64,000 nt of DNA from Asterias rubens (lineage: Eukaryota > Echinodermata > Asteroidea > Forcipulatida > Asteriidae): positions 13,493,634 to 13,557,633 of the forward strand of contig NC_047065.1 in the NCBI RefSeq assembly GCF_902459465.1, read 5' to 3'. Both the position numbers and the translations under genes were made by a program. Position 1 is the first letter of the stretch; each line of letters opens with the position of its first letter. Below are positions 19,601-31,600 of this stretch, piece after piece. Below the pieces are notes generated by a model. It did not search any database. It saw only the letters and a program-made list of their open reading frames with translations, and was not told the origin of the DNA.

Positions 19601-22600
19601 TCCACAAATTTGATTTTGAGACCTCAGATTTAGAATGTGAGGTCTCGAAATAAAGCATCTGAAAGCACACAACTTCGTGTGACAAGGGTGTTTTTTCTTT
19701 CATAGTTTTTTCACAGGTTTGTTATTTTATGCATAAGTTGAGATACACCAAGTGAAAAGACTGGTCTTTGACAATTACCAATAGTGTCTCAAAAGAGAGC
19801 ATTCAGATTATTAATATTGGTTTCTTGTTTTTGCCATGCAGATGATGGATGAATCAGTTGCTTCCAACTCATTCATCAAGCAATATCTACAACAGCAGCA
19901 AGAGCTGCTCAGTCAACGACAGCCCGAAAAAGGTTGGAATTTGCTTTTCTTTATTATGAAGTAACAGTTAGGTGGGCCCTGTCTTCTCTGCAGGGTGAAG
20001 ACCTGGTTGGTGGCTGGCAGCTGTTAATAGACAGAGCTGGAGATGGTGTCCAATTATAGCGGCTAGCCACCGGTAAAAGGTCATAACTAAGCAGTGAAGA
20101 CCGACTCCCCACACTGATATTCCCATTTATAAATGCCTTTTAAAGAAATAAGGTCAGAACTTGAGTTTTTTGTTTTCGCCATTGTCAGTGGTAAAAAAAC
20201 TTGTCATTATTTTTGTTTGAGGTTGGATGTTTATTATCTTTTGATTTAGAACATGAAGAAGAAGAACCAGAACACTGTGCGGAAGTACCAGCTGCGCTGG
20301 CTGATCAGGTCGAGGAGCTTCACCAGTCCCTCTCCAGGAGTCAATCTCAAGAAGACGACAAAAAGAAGCCCGAAGAGAAAAGCGCAGACACCACCGCCGC
20401 TGAAGAGAAGGACGAGTCTGTCACGTCGACAGAGCCCGCCAAAAAAATTCCAGACTCAAGTTCAGCGGTGACGGAGCAGAAGGCGGAGGTTGAAGGCAAA
20501 GAGGCAGCTGCTGAGACGAAAGTAGAGGAACCTAAAGTCGACGGAGAAGCTGGAGAGAAGCAGACTAAGCCAGTGGCTGAAGTAATCGGTCAGAGTGTGG
20601 ATGATGTACAGAAAGCGCCATCAAAGGAGACACCGGTTCAAGAAGAATCGAAAGAGAAAGCAGAAGGAACGGATCAAGAAGTCGCTCAAGAGAAGAAGAC
20701 ACAGGAGAAGGCGTCAGAAGAAGTCGCGGAAAAGGTTGAATCCAGTGATGCGGCACCTAAAGTCACTTCAGAGTCTGTCCCAGACAGCCAACAAGTAGAG
20801 CAGGTAACGTCTCCAAAGGAAGAGAAGATGGAAGTCAAAGATGACTCTGAGGAGACGGAGAAGCCAAAAGCGAAGAAGCCAGAAGCATCTCCAGAGGCAG
20901 AGGACAAGCAGGTATCCAAGAGGGAGCTGGAAATGAGCCAAGAACAAGTGCCAACCAAGAAACCCCGCCGCTGGTCGAGAAAGACAGAGGAGGACACGGC
21001 GGAGAAGGCTGAGGGTAAAGGTCATAGGTCAAGTATCAGGAGACGATCGGGGACTCGATTGTCAGATCCACAAGAACAGGAAGAGAAAGATGCACCCAAA
21101 GAGAAAACAGATGAGGTAACCATCTTTATATACAAATGCAAGTAACGTGTCTGTTTGTGTAAGAACATTTTCTTAATCCATATTTTGGGTCCGTGATCAT
21201 ACTATGGGGGTTAATTTTTAAGTTCTCTTCAGATTTCAACTTTTTTTTTTACATACTTTTTTTTCTCACTGATTCTGCAGAAAATCAACCAATCTGTCCA
21301 TGTTCTGATGAACAAATTATTTGAAAATTTCCCTGATTATGGAAACTTTTTCCCCAACTATGTTGAATGTAAATTTAAGTATCTTACTGATTGTTGTACA
21401 AAATCTCCCTGATTGCATTTGATACAAGTAAAGGCAGGTCTTATCTACAGAAATTTTCCAACGTGAACGGGTTAAATGTCTTTTGCAAAGAATAGCTCTC
21501 TAACCCCGCTTCACTTTTTCAATCTCACATTTCTCTTTGTTAAGAAACCCGAGCCGTCTAACACTCAGGAACCTGTCAAGGACTCCACTGTAGTAGAAAA
21601 ACCTAAACCTGATGCTGAGAAAGAATCTGAGGATAAGGAGAATGATGAGCAACCAGACGCAAAGAAAACTGCACCAACAGAGGTACATTATATTGACCAA
21701 CCCATCATTACATTCCAGGGTTATGTAGTCGGGGTCCTCCCCATGCTCAATCTATTGTATTGTGCCGATAAGGTGTGCTAAAATGCACAAATTTCAGCAA
21801 ATATGCGGGAAAAAAAATTTTTTCCTCGTTATAATTTTACAAAAAAAACATCAAGAGAATACCTAAGAATGCTCCAGATTGTAGGATGTAGCTTTTAAAA
21901 CCAATATAGACACCAAGTAGAAAACATTCCGAGAACCAATTCAGCATGCTTCCGCCAAACTTACAAAAGATTGCCGGCAATGCCAAATTAATTTTTTTTG
22001 CTGAGAAATGATTGATGAATAATGTTCTCCAAACTGTTATTTGAACAAGAAACCTTGCTATGCTTTCAGGATACTAAGGATACAGAACAACCCATGGAAA
22101 CGGCAGCAGTCAGTAAAGAGGAAGAACGACGTGATGATGGAGAGCCACGGGATGACGGAGAGCCGCCACGTGATGAGAGTTACTACACAGCTGAAGATAC
22201 ATCCATGGATCAAGGAACCACAGATCCTCCTAAGAGGTGAGTATTCAACACTCTCTGTCTAGTGTCTTGAATAAGGGAATCTAAGAGTAGGGGTGCATTT
22301 TTGAGGTAATAATTTTCAACTGCTTTGGTTGAACTGTCCTTTGTTGATCACTGCCAATTGATCAGAACAGATGGTTTACAGCCTGGAAATTGGCCGTTTT
22401 AAACAGCCTTTGGCGTGGTCCTTTATTGCACAGCCACTAACCTGCAAGGATTTAGACCGCCGTTTTAGACTGAGTCCATAAAACTTATTCCCTTTCATAA
22501 ATACCTTTGTGTTAGTAAACATGCCTGTAAAGTTGAGACCTCATCTGGCGGTTTAGCTATGACTCGCCAGAGACTCTGAGATGAATTTCTTTTCATTACT

Positions 22601-25600
22601 GAGCACAAGCTTGGAACTTGTTTTCGAGCCAAATATCTGTACCTCCTTACCAACTTAAATTGGCTGCGAAATGTGTGTAGCGCCCTCTTTTGGTACAGTT
22701 TCCTCAGGCCATGTTTAACACTCCTTAATTGAAAATGGATTAAATTACTCTTTTCTGTAACTGCTTTAAGCTCATAAACTTGTTTAAACAGGTCGTAAGC
22801 CAAAATGGCATGTGGTGATGAATATATAATATTTTAAAAGATAGGTTTTGTTTTGTAAATTAAACTGAAACTTGCGTCTGTTATCAGTGCGGAAAGCGAA
22901 GTCAAAGATGAAACTGACGATGCTAAGGAGGAGCAAGTTCCCATGGAAACTGATGCTCCAGTCCCCAAGGTAGTAGAGGAGGAGGTAAAAGAAGAAACGA
23001 AGAAAGACGGAGACGATGAAGGTTCGGATACCGTAGATAAAACGGTAGATGTTGGTAGCAAGATTGAGAAGGTAAGTCTGGGTGGGAGAATTGGATTTTT
23101 TTCCACGTCTTATTTTGAATTTTTGGCAGGATAGTAATAATAAAGACTTTGAATGCGCACATATCCACCCTACTGGGTGATCAAGGCGCAGTACAAAAAA
23201 AACAAAAAAAAAAACAGAGTTAGTCCTTGAAAACCTGTGACATAAGATAAGTTTTGAGGAGAGATTTGAATTTGGAGGGACGCAGACAAGATCTAAGATT
23301 AAGATGAAATAGATTGAAGCTTTGAATCTCTGTGTACCAAAAAAATCACATGCAAATCAAATGCTGTTAATGTACATAAAATACTGCATATCTAAAGTGA
23401 ATTGAGAAAATAGTTTCTCTTGATTGTTGGAGATATAAATTACATACATTGCAGAAATTTATGAATTACAATGTGAAAAATGGGAAACGGATTTGATTGA
23501 CTTTTTACTTTTTAACTTGTAATTTTTGGCATAGAAGAGAAGGTTACTGGTGTTTTGGGTAAACCTAAAATACCAGTTACCTACTCCTTTATGCCAAAGT
23601 TTACTAATGTTCTTATTGGAAAAGTTTCTATGAACATTTGAAATGTCTTGCATAAGGCAATCATTTTTAGTTCGTTCTCAAAAATGTCCCCAAGAAATTG
23701 TTCAGACGGTAAAGAAAAAATTACCCCAGTGATTTGAAAAGTACTTCCCCAGTTGCGGACAAAACTTTGTACACAGAAATTGTTTGACTCGAAAGAGAAA
23801 GATTTGCCAATGATGTAACATGCCTAACCTAATTACACTTAGCTCAAGGGGCCTATGAGAACCAACGTCACCTGGGGACAAGGTTGAACGCTGTACTCTG
23901 TGGATGTTCCTGTTAATGCGCCCGAGCGCACCGACCCTAAATTCAGTCCCTCTGACTGTGAGTAGTACCATAAAAGGAGATATGAGTGCCAGGATAAGAG
24001 ATGGACCAAGTTGCTTCGAATAACTTTGTTAGTACGTCTCAGTCTGAATAGAGTTGTACAAAGAGGAGATATGAGTGCCAGGAATTACACTCTGCTGAGA
24101 GATCAGACAATTTACTACGAATAACTTTGCTAGAACGTCAACATCTGATTAGAGAATTACCATAAGGAGATACAAGTGTGAGAATCGGAACAAGTTGCTC
24201 TAATAACTTTGCTAGAACGCCAAAATCTGAAATCATATGTCAATCCTGTTAAGGACTTGCTGAACACTGTCTACCTTGTTTCATGGACTTGTACTTTAGC
24301 ACTGACATCAGAAACGGCTCACTGAAACATCGGCTAGATCTACTTGGACCTATCGGAAGGAAAATGCCAAGATTCAGTTTTCCCGAACTTTTCTTGCTGT
24401 GTGGAATCCTGCAATCTGGTCTTCAGTAAATTCTGTGTGAACACTTTAAATTGATCGATCACAGAATGACACGGAGAAAAAAAGCGTTTCTTCAAACATT
24501 TCTGAGTTTCTGATGGGAGAATTTTTACAAACACTTTTCAAAACGACCTCGGGGATATCGTCATAAACAACCAGAACTCAATTTGTTGACAACAAGAAGA
24601 GAACTTATCGAAAGATGTGGTTGAACTGTCAATTTTAAATATCACAATTACAATATCTACAGAAAGGAAAATTTACGTTGCTGTCTTCCAGGATCGCATT
24701 GTAAGAACTTGACACTTAACTTTGAAATGAGGAACTCTTCACACCATCAAAGACATCAGTATTCACCTTATAAGACATAATGTCTTGAAAAATTATGCAT
24801 ATAACCATTAGGACTTCAACAACAGCCAATGAAAACACTTTGCCTGCTGATGAATATGCAATTACTCAAAGGACAGGCAGCTTTGAACAACATGATACAA
24901 TGGAGGCATTAGAATACTGTATGCCATCTACTGAATATTCATACCCCTGTGACATTTGCATACTGGAAATCATTTGCATACAGAAATATCTGCATTCAAC
25001 TGTATTGTACTGCTTAGTGAATAAGTGAACTGGACCCTCAGAATCTGGAAACGTTCCACTGTTATCTGATGATTGGCACTTTGGATGAGGACCAATGTAA
25101 CCTGGCTCCCATACTGATGTTGCCCCTACTGCTCTAGACATTTCTGTGGATGTGGAGAAGCTGGTGATGGAGGTGTGATGGTCTACAGGCTATTTTTTCA
25201 TGCCCAAAGTTGCATAATCAATTTGGGGTGGGGAAATTCATAGCCCCAAGTTCTGTGAAAAAAAAACACAAACTTGTCCCAATAATGGCAAACAACTAAA
25301 AAGAATTTCAAGTTTTGACTTGAACATGATGTTCTCATTAAATAATTTGTCCAAAAAAAACAAAAAAAAACAGAAGACAACATCTTTCTGTAGAATTCTA
25401 AATATTGACGAAAGAATTATTGGTCTCCCAAACTTTGCAAACAGTGAAATGATCCCCAAACAAGATTCTCAAAATTTTGTCGATTTCAAATATTTTATCA
25501 ATTGTCGTGACATAATTTCCATTTTTAATGGTTAATTGCTTAATGCTTTATGTTTTTATTTCTTGACTCTTCGAATAACTTCAGGAACAATCTGACGAGA

Positions 25601-28600
25601 CTGAAAAGCCTTCCGTAGTGACGCCTGCTGCAGTGAAAACTAAACGCTTTGGCCTCGGTTGTAAGTTTCTCTTGGTGTTTCAAAAAACAGCTCCAAAAAA
25701 AAAGTGAAACTGTGTAGATAGCAGGGCTGATACTTCACGAAGGCAACGAAGGCGATTGCCTTCATGCCCACCGGTCATGCGGGTCCAGGCCTGGAATCTC
25801 ACAGAGGCCACGGCCTCCGTTGCCCTTGTCTTGGCCTTGGTGCCCTTTCAAACATTCCCATAGACTTTAAGATTTTCCAATGGAAGTGCCCTTTTCAAAA
25901 TGAAAATGGCCTTGCCCTCTCAAAGATAAAATTCCAGGCCTGCTGGTCATTGCCTTGGTGCCCTTCAAATGCTCCAGTAGAAGTTTACTGTTTCCTCTTA
26001 AGGTGCCCTTTACCAAGGGAAAAAACGCCTTGGTGCCCTTGCACTTTCAAATTGAAGCATACAGACCTGAGATAGTGTTTTCTCGTCTTAGTAATAAAAC
26101 CTCTGGTCCAGTAAAAGTTTTGAGCTACAAGCCCAACAGTCTTGTGGATTTTTTACCCCAAATTCGAGCCCCGAGTTAAGCCTGGTTCATACTTCCTGCA
26201 AACGCAAATGCAATATGATTTTTCGACGGCATAAAGTTCGCAACAAATAATTTGCATCAGTTGGCCTGTGCTCAACTCCTGCGAAAACATTCACTACAAA
26301 AGCGGCAAATGACTTCAAAATTTGTATCGCATTTGCATTCAAAGGAAGTATGAACCGAGCTTTAGGTGTAAATTATTGACAAAAGTTGTCAAATTATTGA
26401 TGTCACTTTTTTCTTGGTATTGATAGCTTCAAAAGAGAAAGACGAAAACTCAACGGATAAGACGAGTCCGGGTGGTGCCGCTGCTCCGACCTCGAGGAAG
26501 CGACGATGGGGGAGCACTAAGAATGTCACTCAAGTCAAGAAACTCAGCGTCAACATCAGCACTGATATACTCAAGGTAAGCGGCATTTGAAACTCTGCAT
26601 GGTCCATAGAGTTATATATAAGGACTAGAGGGCGCACTGGCCTAAATATGCGCCCCAGCATGCGCGCAGGCAGCCATTTTCTAAGTTGACAAAACAGGCA
26701 TCTCACAGCGTGTGTTTGTGCGGCCGTTTTGTAAGTTGACAACATAGTATCGTGTAGCGCTCAATAAACAAAAACTCCCAACATGTACTTCGTGTTCAAC
26801 GCATGTACAAAATGGCGCGCGTACTTCCTTGAGGTCCCGTCGCGTTCGTGCAAGCAGCATCACCAGTGCGCCCTCTAGTTCTTATATATAACTCAATGGC
26901 ATGGTCCAAGAATTAGCAATTCCCAATTTCATAGAGCTGCTTAAAGGCACTGGACACTATTGGTAAATGTCAAAGACCAGTCTTCTCACTAGGTGTATCT
27001 CAACATATATGCATAAAATAGCAAATCTTTGAAAATTTTAGCTCAATTGTTCGTCAAAGTTGTGAGATAATAATGAAAGAAAAAACACTCGTCACATGAA
27101 GTTGGGTGCTTTTCAGATGCTTGATTTTGAGACCTCAAAAGCTAATACTAAGTGCTCGAAATCTAACTCGTGCAAAGTTACTTCTTTCTCGAAAACTACA
27201 TCACTTCAGAGGGAACCGTTTCTCACAATGTTTTTTACTATCAAACTTTCCACATTACTTGTTACCAAGTAAGGTTTTGTGCTAACTATTATTTTGAGTA
27301 CATACCAATAGTGTCCACTGCCTTTAAGCACAAAAGGTAGGATTTAAACACACACTCTTGTTATTCAGCATCCTGAATCTGACTCTTCAACATCTGTTTG
27401 AAAAAAGCACCATCTTAACCTCTCCTCATTTCTTTATTAGGAAATGATGCCAGAGATGAAGCAAACCTCCATTGACGCAGTTGTCATGGAAACGGACGAG
27501 AAGAGTCCATCTTCTTCAGAGACTTCCGATGAGGAAGATGCCACGCCCAGAGAGCCGACGATCACGCGCACCATCACGCAGACTATCAAGAAGACGCAGG
27601 CAGGGAGTGACGCTGACTCGGACAGGGAGGAAGGGAAAGAAAATGGGCAGGAAAAAGAGGAAGAAGGAAAGGTTAGAAAGTCTCTCTTAGTTGGCTTGTT
27701 GTCTGAAGATTTCCTTTTTTTGGGGGGTAGAATTACAAAAATAACCTATGATTTATGTTGGGGTTTAAACACTCGGTGCTTACCACTGGTCCACTGAAAA
27801 TAATGCCATTCATAAATACCATGGATGGTTTCGCTATTCCTATTGGTGGAGAGCGCGTCACGTGGGTGTGTATAAACCTTTGTTTATGACCGGTAAAAAG
27901 TGTTGAAACTTGGGCGTGACATGCGAGCTCGCACCTGTTCTTATACGACAGTTTCTTCATTCCTATTGGTCGGGAGCACCGGCCGGGACAGTTGTGCCAC
28001 ATCATGCGATTGGCGCGACGCGCGCAGCATTCCCTTATAAGGAGTTGTTTACCCGAGGGCGGCGGATTGCTTTACCATTTCATATCTCGAGGGGTGTTGT
28101 GTTGAAAGAAATCATTGAACAATCATAATTTTTGCATTTATTTATATTTTTTGATCAAAAGTGTTGATGTTTTTTGACCGAAAAGGTATTTATGAATGGG
28201 AATCAAAGTGTGTTGCAACAAGTGGTTTAAACCCGCCGAGGCCTGGTTCTTGATAATTTACCTTTACTTTGTCTCTGTAAAATTATCAAGAACCAGGCCT
28301 AGTTGGGATTAAACCACTAGTTGAAAACCTCTTCACCACACATTGATTCCCTTATTTAAAACACCTGAGGACCAGTCAAACGTTACCCTTAGTAGTCTGG
28401 CTGGCTAGTTCAGTGATAAAAAGCATCCCATTTAATATAAAGTATGGGCTTGTGGAAAAGCTGACGGACCAGTGAAATGACAAGCTAACTGGTCCTGCAG
28501 TGTTTTTAGTCTGTAATGTGTATTCTATAAACTCTTGGCTTTAGTCAACTGTACACTATACCCTAGGACTACTATACCCGGCCTTTGAGGTTGTATTTAC

Positions 28601-31600
28601 ATTAAACTAAAATGATAAAAACTTGTCTTAACAATTTTTCAGGTGACCTCTAGTAATGAGGACAACCAAGATGGAACTAAATCTAGCGATGACAGTGACA
28701 GCAGTGACAATGACAGTGACAGTGACTCTGGCGACGACAAGGCCTCAAATGATGACAACAATGATGAGGAGAAGACGGAAGAAGACGAGGAGGCCTTGGT
28801 GAAACGTCGAGAGATGAGAGCCAAGGAGAAGGCAGCGAGGCAGGAACAGAAGGCCGCCAAGCTTAAGGCTAAGGAAGAGAGGGCCAAAGGTGAGGATAGA
28901 GCTGTCTTGAAGATCAAGTGAAGAATGTTTAGAAGGGTACACAGGACTGCCAAAATGTGCGCTTGAAATCACCTTTCTTTGCTGACAGGGCAAGCGCCGA
29001 GGTTCTCAGGCATGCAATTCTTCCTCGGATCAGCTAATTACCTTTTTTTTTTTTTCTCAGTTTTACCATTCCATATTGAGAAATACTGTACAAAATAAGT
29101 GAAATTTCCTCTTTTTCGGTGAAGCTCCTCTTTTTTGGTGAAGCTACAGTTACATGCCTGGTTTCTGTACCAACTGTGATAGAGAAGATGCCTAGTATCG
29201 TGGAGAAATAGCATTCTTGAAGATCAAAAATGTTTAGAAAGATAGATAGAACCTAGTTCATACATATTGGGCTCAATTTTGTGGCTCTGCTGCTTTCTAA
29301 AAAGAAATATAAATAAATGTTTGAGTTTCCTTGTTTCTCTTCTAGAGTCCCTTTTGGCCAAGAGGACGAAGCTTCGTGAGGTCGTGCGAACCTCCATCGA
29401 CGATCCGGTACGCGTTGTGGGCAGACCGAGCAAGCCAAGCCCCTCCCGTCGGCCGGAGAGTCCGATCGTTCATGTCATGAACCTGGTAAGACCCTACACC
29501 CTAAATCAGCTGAAGGAGCTGCTCGGGCGCTCCGGTAAGCTGGAGGCTGAGGATGGCTTCTGGATTGATAACATCAAGTCACATTGTTATGCAGTGGTGA
29601 GTTTTTCCTTCGTGGTCTTGTTTGAATAATCTTGATCGAAAGATTGCTTCGGAAGCAAATTCTTGATGTCGTTACATCACATGAAACTTGAAATTGAAAG
29701 TAGCAAGTGTGCTGAGCTTTGCAAGTAGTGTAGTTATTTATCAATGAGTGAAACATACTAATGATCTCCGAATGCAAAACGTGTTTTTTTAAAACAGGGT
29801 AAAAATATAATGCCTTTCTGGTTTTTTTCCTTCACTTTTTTATTGTGACTCCAATGCTTACATTGGGCTTAACAACTGGTTTTTTATATCACATGTATCA
29901 GACGTGTATGTTGTGTCCCATAAAGTGTGGATACTTGTCCGTGACAATTTTTAGTGTCGGTATTGTGCTTGAAATGAGTTTATTGTAGTTGAAATAACAA
30001 ACAACAACTCTATTACAACCCCTATTTCTTCCTCTTCCTATGCCGTCATTATGTGTGTTTTTTTACTTCCCCAGTTTTCATCACCTGAAGAAGCGGTAGC
30101 CTGTAGGGAGGATCTTCATGGGACTAAATGGCCCTCTAGCAACCCCAAAACCCTCCGTGTTGACTTTGCCACTCAAGATGAGGTATGGTGGCAATATTGG
30201 AAGGATTAAATTTAACACCGATAAATACATGAAAACTACCACTCCACAACGTGCCTAAATGTTACAATAGGGATAGTTTGTTTTAAAAGTTTTGTCAATG
30301 TTTTACTTTTTACTTTGTTGGCCCTTTAGAATGTGTTTGTACTTTTACCTGTGTTCATATTTTTATTATTGATGAGTGGCTCTTTTAGCCTCGTTCCTAT
30401 TGCTTCTGGTCATTTTATCTGTGAATAAAAATACAATATAAAATAAAATAAATAAAGTTATAAAAATACACAAACATTTTGGCCAATACACTTCACTGCT
30501 TATGCATACACTTGGTTACCTGTTTATGTTTGTTGTGTTGTCATTTAGCGTACAAGAAAGACCATCAGGTCATTAACTCGGGGATGAGATTGTTCAGACT
30601 TTTGGCTGAATTCCGAGGCCTGGTGAGGAAATCAGACAATATTTTTTCCACAAATAAAGAAATCCTGCTCATTGGTTTACTTCTCTAGTGCTTTGGATAC
30701 TGTTTCCAAAAGCTCCTTGGAATCTATAACCCTGGGGGTTACCAAACAGTATAAATGCCATCATTTCAACATACCTTTGAATTTGTATCCAAGTTTCAGA
30801 CTTTTTTTGGTAGTAATGACTCTTACCCCTGTTAACTATTGATTGCTTTTGTAAAAATAATGTCACAGACTTTTTGTAATAGCAAAGTAAATATTTCCAT
30901 TGGAATAAGAAAAGGGCAAGGAGATCTGCAAAGAAGTTAATTTGCTGAACACAATGTTTTACATTAAGGTTTCTGGTCAATACAATGATCCTCTCTGGAA
31001 TTTTTGTCCTCAGCACCATTGCATTGGATTGTATTGGAAAATGTGCTTTATAGATGCTTGTATTTATTAGTATTGTTTGTCCTATTCCCTGTTGTCGTCT
31101 TTAAAAAAATGCAACTTTTAATAAATTTTTTGTTTGAACTATCAGATGGACAGACACACGGGTAAGAGCATCCCTAAACCGGAGCCCAAACCAGAGCCCG
31201 CCGCGGTGGATCGGGCCAAGAGGGAACGCCGTGTATCGGAGCGAGAGCGGGAACAAGATAAAGAGAGTGGTCGAGACCAGAGAGGGGGTCAACCGCCCGT
31301 AAGAGAGTGGGATCGAGACAGAGAGAGAAGTCTGTCGAGAGAACGACGACGCCGTGAACGAGAGAAGAGACATGCTGAGCAAAAAGGTACCCATCAGCGC
31401 TTTCCTAAAAGCCCGGTTCATGCTTTCCGTTTTCGCAGTTTAACATATTTCAACTGTTTCGTATCACATTGGTATTCGTAGGAAGTATGAACCGGGTTGA
31501 AGTCTTGTTACTAATAATAACTGGCAAACCGGTTCTGTAACGGGTCCCATTGGAGAATAGGGAAGTGCTTTGGCATAGTTCAACTTTTAGACGGACAACA

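Noticed and set aside
20686..20997. Minus-strand Ser-rich frames opposite acinus exon 4
   Set aside because: Antisense shadows of the Lys/Glu-rich coding exon.
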